Assembly: GCF_900117395.1 (NCBI RefSeq)
Contig: NZ_FPEG01000002.1
Coordinates: 738,445 to 802,444 of the forward strand
Direction of reading: 5' to 3'
Source: Agrococcus sp. Marseille-P2731
GTDB taxonomy: Bacteria; Actinomycetota; Actinomycetes; Actinomycetales; Microbacteriaceae
Length of the DNA stretch: 64,000 nucleotides
A model generated the notes under the pieces. It searched no databases and had not been told where the DNA came from. It worked only from the letters and a program-made list of their open reading frames with translations. Numbering within the stretch: the first letter of the stretch is position 1; each line of letters opens with the position of its first letter. The position numbers and the translations under genes are program-made. This document shows positions 9,904 through 17,782 of the stretch, in pieces.

Positions 9904-10107
9904 TCAGACGTCGGCGACCTTGCGGCCCTTGTACTCCATGTACAGCGGGGTGCCGGCCGAGTCCTCGACGACCTTCGCGCGGTGCGGGAGGCTGTAGACG
10001 GTCTTGCCGCCCTCGACGGTCTTGACCAGCTTCGGGGCCTCGGCCTTCCACTGCGAACGGCGCGCACGGGTGTTCGACCGCGACATCTTCCTCTTGGGAA
10101 CAGCCAT
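9904..10107 (-). CDS. rpmF: 50S ribosomal protein L32
   Basis: This 67-residue basic protein begins [20 protein letters not shown], the invariant L32 N-terminus. It has no cysteines, so it is the zinc-free form rather than the CxxC/CxxC zinc-ribbon form. It starts three bases after the stop of yceD, the same arrangement as in most bacteria, so the two are almost certainly cotranscribed and coupled. Confidence 0.97.
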   Translation of the reverse strand: MAVPKRKMSRSNTRARRSQWKAEAPKLVKTVEGGKTVYSLPHRAKVVEDSAGTPLYMEYKGRKVADV

Positions 10108-10110
10108 TGC

Positions 10111-10671
10111 TCACTCCTTCTTCGACGCCTGGGCGTCATCATCCGACTGGTCGTCGGCTACGTCTTGTGCGAATCCTTGGAGCGCAGCCCATCGTGGATC
10201 GATGGCCTCCGCAGGCACGTGATCCGTGCCCGGCTCGAGCCGCTCCCCTGTCTCTGGGTCGAGCCCAGAGCAGTCCGGTCGGTCGACCGGTTGGAACGGC
10301 AGTGCCAGCACAACCGCGTCCCTGACCACCGAAAGCATGTCGACTGTTTCGTCGACCACGAGGTAGTCGGATTCCGACGCACCATCATACGCGAAGAGCT
10401 CGAGGAAGTCGACATGGAGGTCGAGGTCGAACTCCGTGAGGCACCGCGCGCACGTCGCGAGGGCCGTCACACCGGCGGTGCCAGTGGCGAGGATGCCCTC
10501 GTGCACGCTCTCGAGGCGCAGCACGAGCTCGACCGGCTGGTCGGGCAGCACGGCCGCGAGGCCCTCACCGACCTTCTCGCCGAACGGCGCGGTCGTGATG
10601 ACCTCGCGCATCTCGCCCGGCCTGTGCACGATGGCGCGCGCAGAGATCACGAACGGGTGGGGGGTTGGCAT
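10111..10671 (-). CDS. yceD: DUF177/YceD family protein
   Basis: A 186-residue acidic protein of the YceD (DUF177) family, whose genes lie directly upstream of rpmF in very many bacteria. The conserved core CARCLTEFDLDLHVDFLELF is present at about residues 78-97, and the family's acidic DYLVVDETVDM block follows. The C-terminus is strongly acidic (DVADDQSDDDAQ). The family is implicated in 23S rRNA accumulation and large-subunit assembly. It begins the yceD-rpmF-rnc-mutM cluster, and the 89-base gap to the divergent 13E12 gene must carry its promoter. Confidence 0.92.
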   Translation of the reverse strand: MPTPHPFVISARAIVHRPGEMREVITTAPFGEKVGEGLAAVLPDQPVELVLRLESVHEGILATGTAGVTALATCARCLTEFDLDLHVDFLELFAYDGASESDYLVVDETVDMLSVVRDAVVLALPFQPVDRPDCSGLDPETGERLEPGTDHVPAEAIDPRWAALQGFAQDVADDQSDDDAQASKKE

Positions 10672-10760
10672 GCATCCATCGTACCGGGGACCGCCGACGC
10701 CCGTGGCCAGCGGCCGGCGGCGGCACCCGTCGTGTCAGTGGCCGGTGTGACACTTCGCCC

Positions 10761-12353
10761 ATGACGACGGATGCGGTGCAGCCTCAGGGGCCGGCGGCCC
10801 CGGTGGGCGCGGCGCGTCCAGGCGCCGCGCCTGCTGTCTCACCGGCGGGGCCGATGCTGCCGCCGCATCGGGTGCCGGTGCCGTTCGCGCCTGACTTCTT
10901 CGACGGCCCGACGTGGCTGCGCGGCGGGCCGCACCCGCTCGACGAGGCTGCGGCCGCGCCTGCTGATGAGCGTGCGACTGAGGTCGCGTCCGTGGCTCCT
11001 GCGCCGGTGACGGGTCGTGACGTGGCTGAATCGGCGATGCGTGCCGTGGTCGAGATCGATGCGGCGATCGCGAGCCTGGAGGCGATGCGGGTCCGGTTCC
11101 TCGCCGGCATCGGGCACGTCGCGCTCGAGGATGCGCTCGAGGAGCGCCTCGACCCGGGCGTCGGCATGCGGGACGTCGCCTGCGAGCTGGCGCTGATGGA
11201 GCGCCGCAGCGACCGCACCCTCGAGGCGAACATCAGCCACGCCATGGAACAGGTCGCCGCATGGCCGGCAACGATGCACGCGTGGGGTGCCGCGCGCATC
11301 CACCGCGGCCACGTCGGCGTGATCACCGAGATCGGCGGAGCCATCCAGGACCCCGCAGGCCGGGCCGCGTTCGAGGAGGCGCTGCTACGGCACGCCGAGC
11401 AGACCACGCCCGGCCGCCTGCGCGCGATCGCGCGCCGCGAGCTCGAGCGGCACCTCGAGCAGCCGCTCGCGGCCCGGCACCGGTCGGCCCGTGACCGTCG
11501 GGGTGTGTTCCAGAAGGAGCTCGACGACGGCATGTCGCGGCTCGAGCTGATCGCCCCGACCGTGCTCGTGGCCGCGACCCACGACCGGCTCACGCAGATG
11601 GCCAAGGCCACCCTCCGCGCCGCCGACGCCAGCGGCGAGGGCAAGGACCCGCGCACCTTCGACCAGCTCCGGGCCGATCTCATGTGCGACCTGCTGCTCA
11701 CCGGCGACCCCGCCGGCGCCACGCTCGACGCGATACGGGCGGAGGTGACGATCATCATGCCCACCGACGTCCTCACCGACACGGACGACGACGACCGCAG
11801 CAGCGACGACATCGACGGCGATGGCGCACGCACCTGGAGCGAGGGCGCGAGCTCCGTGTGCGAGCGCGCGAACCCCGCGGACGAGCGCGCGAACCCCGCA
11901 GGTCCCGACCGTGGCGGCCGGGGTCGGCGCATCCGCAGCCGCGCATCCCGCATCGCACGGCTCTCGACCGGCGCACCCATCGACCCGGCGACCGCGCGCC
12001 GCCTCGCCGAGCACGCCACCGCCTGGACCAGGCTCTTCACCGACTCCCTCACCGGCCACGTCACCGCCGTCGACACCTACGTCCCCTCGAAGCGGCTCAA
12101 GCAGCTCCTCCAAGCCCGCGACCAGCACTGCCGATGGCCAGGCTGCACCCGACCAGCCCAGCGCAGCGGCCTCGACCACACCATCCCCGGGACAGACGGC
12201 GGCACCACCGAGATCGGCAACTTCGTCAAATCTAAACGCGACCACGCACTCGTCGACCATTGGCGCGGGGGCGGAGGCCGGTGTCCCAAGGCACCTCCAC
12301 ACGGGCGGCGTAGACTTCCGACAACATGTCGAAAGGCAACTGATGCTAGATGA
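10761..12353 (+). pseudogene. 13E12-type DUF222/HNH protein, 5' part, interrupted by island
   Basis: Members of this actinobacterial family have an N-terminal DUF222 region and a C-terminal HNH nuclease fold. The start is the ATG at 10761. Residues ~90-330 look like DUF222. The HNH part begins with CRWPGCTRPA and LDHTIPGTDGG (C457, C462, H473) and is cut after Asn487 (position 12221). The last 43 codons to the stop at 12353 belong to the inserted island and do not match the family. The missing C-terminus is found in the same frame from 16013 to 16309, so this is one gene split by an insertion. A nuclease lacking the second half of its HNH fold is unlikely to be active. Confidence 0.9.
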
Positions 12354-13776
12354 CGCCGCTGCACCGACCGGAGATGTCGACGGCCCTCGAATCAATCCTT
12401 ATACTCCCTTCCCCAGTTTTGGCACATGGCTGGAAAGAAATTTTGAAAGCACCGTGGTGGATAGGTACGCGGTGCAACACGAGGCGCTCAAGAGCGAGGT
12501 CACGGCAGAGCAGGCGGCAGAAGCTGCCAGGATCGCCACAACTTGGGCTGCCGTGAACACCGGCGCTATTGAGGGCCTCTATCAGGTTGATCGAGGATTC
12601 ACCTACAGCGTTGCAGTGTCGTCAGTGGCGTGGCAGGAGATCAAACTGCAGAAGGGAGAATCGGTTGCCGAGCACATTGCAGACGCCGTACGAGCGTACG
12701 ACTATGTCCTCGATGCTGCAACTGGCGCCCACCCAGTGACCCAACTGTGGTTCAGGGAACTTCACGAGATCGTCACCGCGTCGCAGGACGCTTACACGGT
12801 GATAACCGGAGTCGGCCCCCAGGAGCAGGCTCTGCCGAAGGGGAAATACAAGGAGCACCCGAACAACCCTCTCCGCCTCGAAGACGGCGTCATCCACTCC
12901 TACGCGCCACCCGGGGACACCCCTCCAGAAATGGCACGCCTTGTCGAAGAGCTGACCGGCGAGAAGTTTCGTCGTGCGCACCCCGTACTGCAGGCAGCGT
13001 ATGCGCACTACGCATTTGTTTGCATTCATCCATTTGCCGATGGCAATGGGCGCGTGGCCCGCGCGGTGGCCTCTCTCTATCTCTACCGTAGTTACTCTCT
13101 TCCGCTGGTCATATTCGCGGATCAGAAGGCTGACTATATCGACGCGCTTGAGGCAGCGGATGAAGGCCAGCCGGAACTGTTCGTTCGGTTCATAAGTGAG
13201 CGCGTGATCGACACTGTCGGCATGGTGAGGGATCAGACGCTTACTGCTGCAGTCCCGGACGTTGAGCAACAAATCGAGGCTTTGCGTCCGCTGCTACTCG
13301 GCGAAGCTGGACTGCCACACCAGGAGATTGACTCGATCACCCTCCGCTTGATTGAGGTGTTTCGCGCGGCATTAGAGAAGGCAATCAGTGAGAAGACTTT
13401 GGGAGACCCGCTGAGAGCCGGGCATCAGTTCTATTCTGGCGGCTTAACGTACCCGCCGCCCAAGAACTACCGTCGCGTGCCAGGCGACTCTAGCGGCGTG
13501 CGCATCGAGGTCGCTGTTCAACCGCCCGCGCCCGTATCGCAGCACAGGGACTACTTCTCGGCCACCCGCCTCCCCGACGCTGACACCGCTACATTCGCCG
13601 TCTTCCGCGGCGATGGCACCCCCTTGCTGGAAGCGAGCGTCCGAGATACTCATCCTACGATCGCTCAGGCCCTCGTGTTCCGAGCCGAAGTCGTGGCCTT
13701 GCGTGAGTTCCGCGAACTGGTTGGAGAGGTCAGCAACGCCGGAGCGGTTGCGTTGCGGAAGGCCGGATACCTCTAA
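12343..13776 (+). CDS. Fic family protein, class II (predicted adenylyltransferase)
   Basis: Fic proteins usually transfer AMP from ATP to target proteins. The active-site motif HPFADGNGRVAR is complete at residues 229-240, with catalytic His229. An inhibitory motif of the (S/T)xxxE(G/N) type, TGAIEG, is at residues 73-78 upstream of the Fic core, which makes this a class II, self-inhibited enzyme. The length is 477 residues. I chose the ATG at 12343 because GAAAGG sits seven bases upstream. A small inverted repeat, CGACA-ACA-TGTCG (12319-12331), covers the leader. The region past residue 270 is not recognised but includes helical stretches and a C-terminal domain. The gene is island cargo, convergent to the HEPN/DUF262 pair. 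The target is unknown. Confidence 0.92.
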   Translation: MLDDAAAPTGDVDGPRINPYTPFPSFGTWLERNFESTVVDRYAVQHEALKSEVTAEQAAEAARIATTWAAVNTGAIEGLYQVDRGFTYSVAVSSVAWQEIKLQKGESVAEHIADAVRAYDYVLDAATGAHPVTQLWFRELHEIVTASQDAYTVITGVGPQEQALPKGKYKEHPNNPLRLEDGVIHSYAPPGDTPPEMARLVEELTGEKFRRAHPVLQAAYAHYAFVCIHPFADGNGRVARAVASLYLYRSYSLPLVIFADQKADYIDALEAADEGQPELFVRFISERVIDTVGMVRDQTLTAAVPDVEQQIEALRPLLLGEAGLPHQEIDSITLRLIEVFRAALEKAISEKTLGDPLRAGHQFYSGGLTYPPPKNYRRVPGDSSGVRIEVAVQPPAPVSQHRDYFSATRLPDADTATFAVFRGDGTPLLEASVRDTHPTIAQALVFRAEVVALREFRELVGEVSNAGAVALRKAGYL

Positions 13777-13838
13777 GGAATGTGTCGCAGCGCGTCGCTC
13801 ACAGAAGTCTGCAACCTCGCCTGACGGGAGTGCATCTC

Positions 13839-14543
13839 CTACTGCGCGTCGGCGATCACCTGAGCAATGTGGCGCTCGAGCGTTGCGTCCAACGTCGTCA
13901 CCAGGCACAGCAAGAACCGATTCCACTCTTGCAAGTCGCTGCGCGAGGTAGAAAGAATCGACGCGGTGTGCGCAACGACGTGGCGTCGTTGGACAACGGC
14001 ATCGAGATTGTCAGCGATGAAGGTTTGCGCCGTAGGGCTGCCCCAAGCGGAATCGAAGTCGAACTTGATTGTGCCGAAGAGATCGCTAACGCCGATTATC
14101 TTGAACATGGACTTGACTTGCTCAGCGTTGGGGTTTCCGGCAGTGTCCGCGATTTCTTGGCTCAAGATCTCTCCCCGAGCGATTCGCGTGACAGCATGCA
14201 TAACGCCCGGAAGCCGATGCTCTCTCTGCTTGACCGGATCCCAAGCCTTGGCTGTCATTGCGGCTTGCAAACCGGTGTAAACCGTTTGCGCCTGAAGCGC
14301 CGAGGGGAGTTTATTGAAGTCGCAGGATGGCGTCGCAGAATTGATGCTTTCCAGAAGCTCCGCCACGACTTCCTTGAGATAGTTCTCGAAGGCAGCCACC
14401 ATCAGCACAACGCAACCGCCTCGGAGCCCTTCGACTGCCGACTGGTCGTCTGTAGCGGGAGGGTCGCTGTAGCCTCGCTCTAGGTTGAGCAATGCGATTA
14501 CGTTACCGTTCGCAGTTCGGTAGCCGGCCAGCGCGGCAGTCAT
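13839..14543 (-). CDS. HEPN domain protein (RiboL-PSP/MAE_28990-like), predicted ribonuclease
   Basis: A 234-residue, mostly helical protein. The C-terminal third has VVQRRHVVAHTA (residues 183-194), which contains the Rx4-6H motif of HEPN ribonucleases (Arg187 and His192). The N-terminal block VVLMVAAFENYLKEVVAELL is the usual first HEPN helix of the RiboL-PSP group. The ATG at 14543 directly abuts the stop of the DUF262 gene (14544), so the two are expected to be translated together. HEPN proteins next to DUF262 proteins are known in predicted defence modules. I infer an RNA-cleaving effector controlled by its partner. No signal peptide or membrane segment is visible. Confidence 0.78.
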   Translation of the reverse strand: MTAALAGYRTANGNVIALLNLERGYSDPPATDDQSAVEGLRGGCVVLMVAAFENYLKEVVAELLESINSATPSCDFNKLPSALQAQTVYTGLQAAMTAKAWDPVKQREHRLPGVMHAVTRIARGEILSQEIADTAGNPNAEQVKSMFKIIGVSDLFGTIKFDFDSAWGSPTAQTFIADNLDAVVQRRHVVAHTASILSTSRSDLQEWNRFLLCLVTTLDATLERHIAQVIADAQ

Positions 14544-15710
14544 TTACGACGCGGTGTCATGCAGCAGATGTCGCATGATTTCGATCCGCGATCGGAATCT
14601 CGCGGGCGTGTTCGTCGCGGCATCAATAGCCTGCCGAAACTCCGGATGCGCGAAGAGGTCTTGATAGCCAGCCTGTATCGCCTGAGCATGTGGCTCCAAC
14701 TCGCCGGTCTCCCATGCCATGGCCGCGAACATCTGCGCGTCGAAGAGGGCCGCCAGTACGGGCTTCCTCCATGTGTTGCTATCTGGGTTGAACCGGCGGA
14801 AAGCTGTAGCACCGAAGACGGCTTCAACGGTCTCGAGAGTGCGGATGAAAGAGGCGCGCATCTCGTCGAGGGCCGCGCTATTTGCACGTTGGTTGTCGGC
14901 CATGAACCGATCGAGTCGCTTGGCCATGCCGCCGGTAAAGGTCGCCCAATCTTCGCGGAAGGCAAAGAAGCGCAGGACAAGTTCCACATCCCGCATTTCC
15001 TTGAAGAGCGTCGACGTGGCGGGCTTACCCATCCCGAGCATACGTCGGAACGTTTCGTTCTCGGAGAGATCCAGCAAGAGCTCGTTGAGCGGTCCCGGCC
15101 AAGTGCTGTTGCGAATTTCCTGCGGGTTGAGTGAGACACCGCCAGTATTTAGGCGCCGGAAGACCTCAAACTTCACTTCCCTGTCCGACTGCCGTAGGAT
15201 GATAGTAGCTCGAAGGTTGGCTCGTGTGCCAATGATCGAGCGGAGACTGGGCGCGAGGTCATCAATAGTCTTATCGTTCAGCTCTTCGAACACCTTCAGC
15301 CCCTTCAAGCGCAGGCGTCCGCGCATGAACTCGTGAATGGCCGTGAGGCGCTGCTTTCCATCGATGACGGAGTACTTGCCGTAGTCATCCTCGTTGAGGA
15401 AGATCGGGGGGACCGGTACGTTCATGAAGAACGACTCGATCAGGCGGGACTGACGGTCCGCCTTCCAGCGGTCCCGCCGTTGGTAGCGCGGGGACAGGTC
15501 GATCTGGTCGGAAGCAACCAGGTTAGACAGCGTATTCAAATTGTAATCGAGAACACTCGTGAGGAGTTCCCGACGCTGCTTCGCCACTGGGAGGCCGGGC
15601 TCGTCCCCCTGTTCGTCGAGCTCGTCCGCCTCGTCGATATCGAGCTCGAGCTCTTGGTCCTCGACATCCCGTGAAGTGTCGGTCGACTCGAGCTCTGGAA
15701 GGTCAGACAT
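14544..15710 (-). CDS. DUF262 family protein (ParB/GmrS-like nucleotide-dependent domain)
   Basis: A 388-residue protein with the DUF262 hallmarks in its N-terminal half: LSPRYQRRDRW (72-82), IESFFMNVPVPPIFL (91-105), VIDGKQRLTAI (115-125) and FRRLNTGGVSLNPQEIRN. DUF262 is the N-terminal domain of the modification-dependent nuclease GmrSD and of several phage-defence proteins, where the DGQQR-type motif binds or hydrolyses nucleotides. No C-terminal DUF1524 HNH domain is present; its place is taken by a helical region and a separate HEPN partner. The first ~40 residues are very acidic and low in complexity. It starts with ATG at 15710; a -10-like TATGCT lies at 15742-15737 on the minus strand. 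It is the first gene of the pair. Confidence 0.88.
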   Translation of the reverse strand: MSDLPELESTDTSRDVEDQELELDIDEADELDEQGDEPGLPVAKQRRELLTSVLDYNLNTLSNLVASDQIDLSPRYQRRDRWKADRQSRLIESFFMNVPVPPIFLNEDDYGKYSVIDGKQRLTAIHEFMRGRLRLKGLKVFEELNDKTIDDLAPSLRSIIGTRANLRATIILRQSDREVKFEVFRRLNTGGVSLNPQEIRNSTWPGPLNELLLDLSENETFRRMLGMGKPATSTLFKEMRDVELVLRFFAFREDWATFTGGMAKRLDRFMADNQRANSAALDEMRASFIRTLETVEAVFGATAFRRFNPDSNTWRKPVLAALFDAQMFAAMAWETGELEPHAQAIQAGYQDLFAHPEFRQAIDAATNTPARFRSRIEIMRHLLHDTAS

Positions 15711-15984
15711 CTGGTTCCGTTCGTCGGTTGGACGCCAGCATAGCTAGAGCGAAGCGCGGCGCGGCGCGGAGCGGCGCGCCTTCACTTGAATCTGCAACGT
15801 AACTCGGGAGTCGTTCGGCGAGGGGTGGCAACGGCTCGTCGACAGACGAGTTCGCGGCAGCTCTTGTGCTGGCGACCTTCGCCATACGGTGACAGTCTTC
15901 CAGCTGCCGGGTGACGTCCAACCCCTCGCCGGTCTGGTCGCTCGAGATGCGGGCGTAGATGACTGCTGCGCGTATCTGCTTCAG
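15703..15984 (-). pseudogene. Serine recombinase N-terminal fragment
   Basis: Read on the minus strand from about 15984, the frame gives AAVIYARISSDQTGEGL then DVTRQLEDCHRMAK. This is the start of the resolvase/invertase catalytic domain, including the YARISSD catalytic-serine motif. After about 33 codons the match is lost (VASTRAAANSSVDEP), and the frame closes at 15703 inside the DUF262 start region. There is no ATG or GTG before the motif; a TGA lies four codons upstream of the CTG at 15984. The catalytic core, zinc and coiled-coil domains of a large serine integrase are missing. The fragment sits about 25 bases from the right island junction, where an integrase gene would be expected. Confidence 0.8.
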
Positions 15985-16012
15985 GGGGTCGGTTCAACGC
16001 TCATCCAACAAC

Positions 16013-16309
16013 CTCGCCCGTCTCTGCAGCCGCCACCAGACTCTTGAGGGCGCGCAGGTCTCCCGCGCCCGACGATGGAACGTCGAGCAGCGCACACCCG
16101 GCGTCTTCGCCTTCACCTCCCCCAGCGGCACGACCTACATCGACAAACCACCAGAGGTCGGGCCAGTCTTCCGAGCGCACGAATCGAGGTTTGGGGCACC
16201 GATCCGGATGACCCGGGCGCCGTCCACCCGTTCTAACGAGCGCGATCGGGGTCTCATGATGCGCCGCGCGCCGCGCGACGCTCCTCGCCCGACTGGGCGA
16301 TCAACGTGA
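16013..16309 (+). pseudogene. 13E12-type DUF222/HNH protein, 3' part
   Basis: This 99-codon segment (stop included) is the missing C-terminus of the gene at 10761. It begins LARLCSRHQTLEG, the second half of the HNH fold, and continues RRWNVEQRTPGVFAF and TSPSGTTYIDKPPEVGP, which is typical of the family. Joining codon 487 (ending 12221) to the codon at 16013 restores one uninterrupted 585-residue frame. The segment has no start of its own. In-frame codons upstream of 16013 lie in the island and read antisense to the recombinase fragment. Confidence 0.88.
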
Positions 16310-16342
16310 GGATTCCTGCCGCATTGGTGCCATGATGCATCC

Positions 16343-17779
16343 GTGACAGCGTTGCGCGCGGTGCCTCTTGCACTCATCGGCTGGCTCGTGTGCGTCGAGC
16401 TCACGAGCGGCGTCCTGCAGGGCTACTACGTGACCCTCACGCCCGACATCGCTCGCCACATCGGCGTCACCGATGCCGACGTCAACTGGCTCGAAGCCGG
16501 GCAGCTGCTGCTCTCGGCGCTGATGGTGCCCGTGCTCGCGAAGCTCGGCGACATGCACGGCCACAAGAAGATGCTGCTGCTCTCGACCGCCATCACCGCG
16601 GGCGCCAGCTGGTGGATGGCGTTCTCGGGCGACTTCTGGAGCTACCTCATCGCCTTCTCCCTGCAGGGCGCCTACACGGTCTGGCTCCCGCTCGAGGTGG
16701 CGCTCATCTTCGACCGCGGCCGCCGCACGGGCGTCGCTCCCTCGGCCACCCGCCGCGCCGCCGGACTCCTCGTCGTCGCGCTGCAGGCCGGCGCCATCGT
16801 CGGCGCCCTGGGGGCCGCCGTCGCCTTCGGCGCGCTCGGCGAGGCGATGGGCCCCACCCTGATGCTCCCCGCAGCGATGGTGACGCTGTGCTTCTTCGCG
16901 ATCCTCTGGGGCGTTCCCGAGTCGGAGCCGCTCCCGGATCGCGAGCTCGATGCCGGCGGGTTCGTGCTGCTCGCGCTCTCGCTGCTCACCATCACCTCCG
17001 GCCTCACCTTCCTGAAGATCGGCGGCCCCGAGGCATGGTGGGGCTGGGCGGTCATGGCGATCGGCATCGCGCTGCTCCTCCCCTTCGCCCGCTGGGTGCT
17101 CGGCAAGGACGACCCGGCGATCGACCTGCGCGTCATGCGTCGGCCCGAGATGTGGCCGGTGCAGCTCACCGCGGGACTCGTCGGCGTCAGCCTGCTCGGC
17201 GCCCAGACGCCGCTCGCCACCTACGCCGGCACCGACCCGGCGCTCGGCTACGGGCTCGGCCTCGACGCGAGCGGCCGATCCATCCTCATCGGCGTCTACC
17301 TGCTCTCGCTCATCGTCGGCGCTGCGGCGCTCGCCGTGCTCTCGGCACGGGTGCGTCCGCGCCTGCTGCTCATCGTCGCCGCGACGCTCGTCGGCGTCGG
17401 CTACCTGCTGCTGGTGCCCTTCCACCTCGAGGTGTGGCAGGTCTTCGCCTGCATGGCCATCGCGGGCCTCGGCTCCGGTGCGCTCGTCGGAGCCCTGCCG
17501 GCGGCAGCGGCCGCCGCGGCGCCTCGCGGCCAGACCGGCGTCGCGACCGCGATGACGAACACGACGAAGACCATCGGCGGCTCCTTCGCCTCGTCGATCT
17601 TCGCGATCGTGCTCGCCGTCGGCGCGATCGGGACAGCAGCGAGCATCGGCGGCTACATCGTCGTCTGGGTCATCTGCGGCGTCACGGCGCTCATCGCCGC
17701 CGTCGGCCTCATCGCGGTGCCGAAGCTCGCCTTCGCCGATCCCGAGCCGGTGCCGAGCGCTGTCCCCGTCGAGGGCTGA
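16343..17779 (+). CDS. MFS transporter, DHA2-like
   Basis: A 478-residue major facilitator with about 12-14 predicted transmembrane helices. The loop between helices 2 and 3 has the MFS pattern as LAKLGDMHGHKKMLL. The first helices read LALIGWLVCVELTSG and GYYVTLTPDIARHIG with VNWLEAGQLL, as in drug:proton antiporters of the DHA2 group. The start is a GTG at 16343; the two nearby ATG codons are out of frame. The substrate cannot be predicted. It lies just beyond the island-split gene and may share a transcript with the SUMF1-like gene that follows. Confidence 0.88.
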   Translation: MTALRAVPLALIGWLVCVELTSGVLQGYYVTLTPDIARHIGVTDADVNWLEAGQLLLSALMVPVLAKLGDMHGHKKMLLLSTAITAGASWWMAFSGDFWSYLIAFSLQGAYTVWLPLEVALIFDRGRRTGVAPSATRRAAGLLVVALQAGAIVGALGAAVAFGALGEAMGPTLMLPAAMVTLCFFAILWGVPESEPLPDRELDAGGFVLLALSLLTITSGLTFLKIGGPEAWWGWAVMAIGIALLLPFARWVLGKDDPAIDLRVMRRPEMWPVQLTAGLVGVSLLGAQTPLATYAGTDPALGYGLGLDASGRSILIGVYLLSLIVGAAALAVLSARVRPRLLLIVAATLVGVGYLLLVPFHLEVWQVFACMAIAGLGSGALVGALPAAAAAAAPRGQTGVATAMTNTTKTIGGSFASSIFAIVLAVGAIGTAASIGGYIVVWVICGVTALIAAVGLIAVPKLAFADPEPVPSAVPVEG

Positions 17780-17782
17780 GCA

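Larger units (their letters stand above)
12222..16012. mobile_element. Low-G+C genomic island inserted in the 13E12 HNH gene
   Basis: The left edge is where the 13E12 frame is lost (after 12221) and the right edge where it resumes (16013). CAAC is present at both junctions (12218-12221 and 16009-16012); I see no longer target duplication. Base composition is visibly lower in G+C than on either side. Cargo is a Fic gene (+), a HEPN gene and a DUF262 gene (both -), and an N-terminal serine-recombinase fragment next to the right edge. A short shared core with a recombinase gene beside the junction fits integration by a large serine integrase. The phage-like element phiRv1 of Mycobacterium tuberculosis also integrates into a 13E12 repeat with such an enzyme. 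Confidence 0.85.

Noticed and set aside
10761..16309. Two independent 13E12 genes
   Set aside because: The two parts do not overlap in family coverage, and they rejoin exactly in frame, so they are one split gene.
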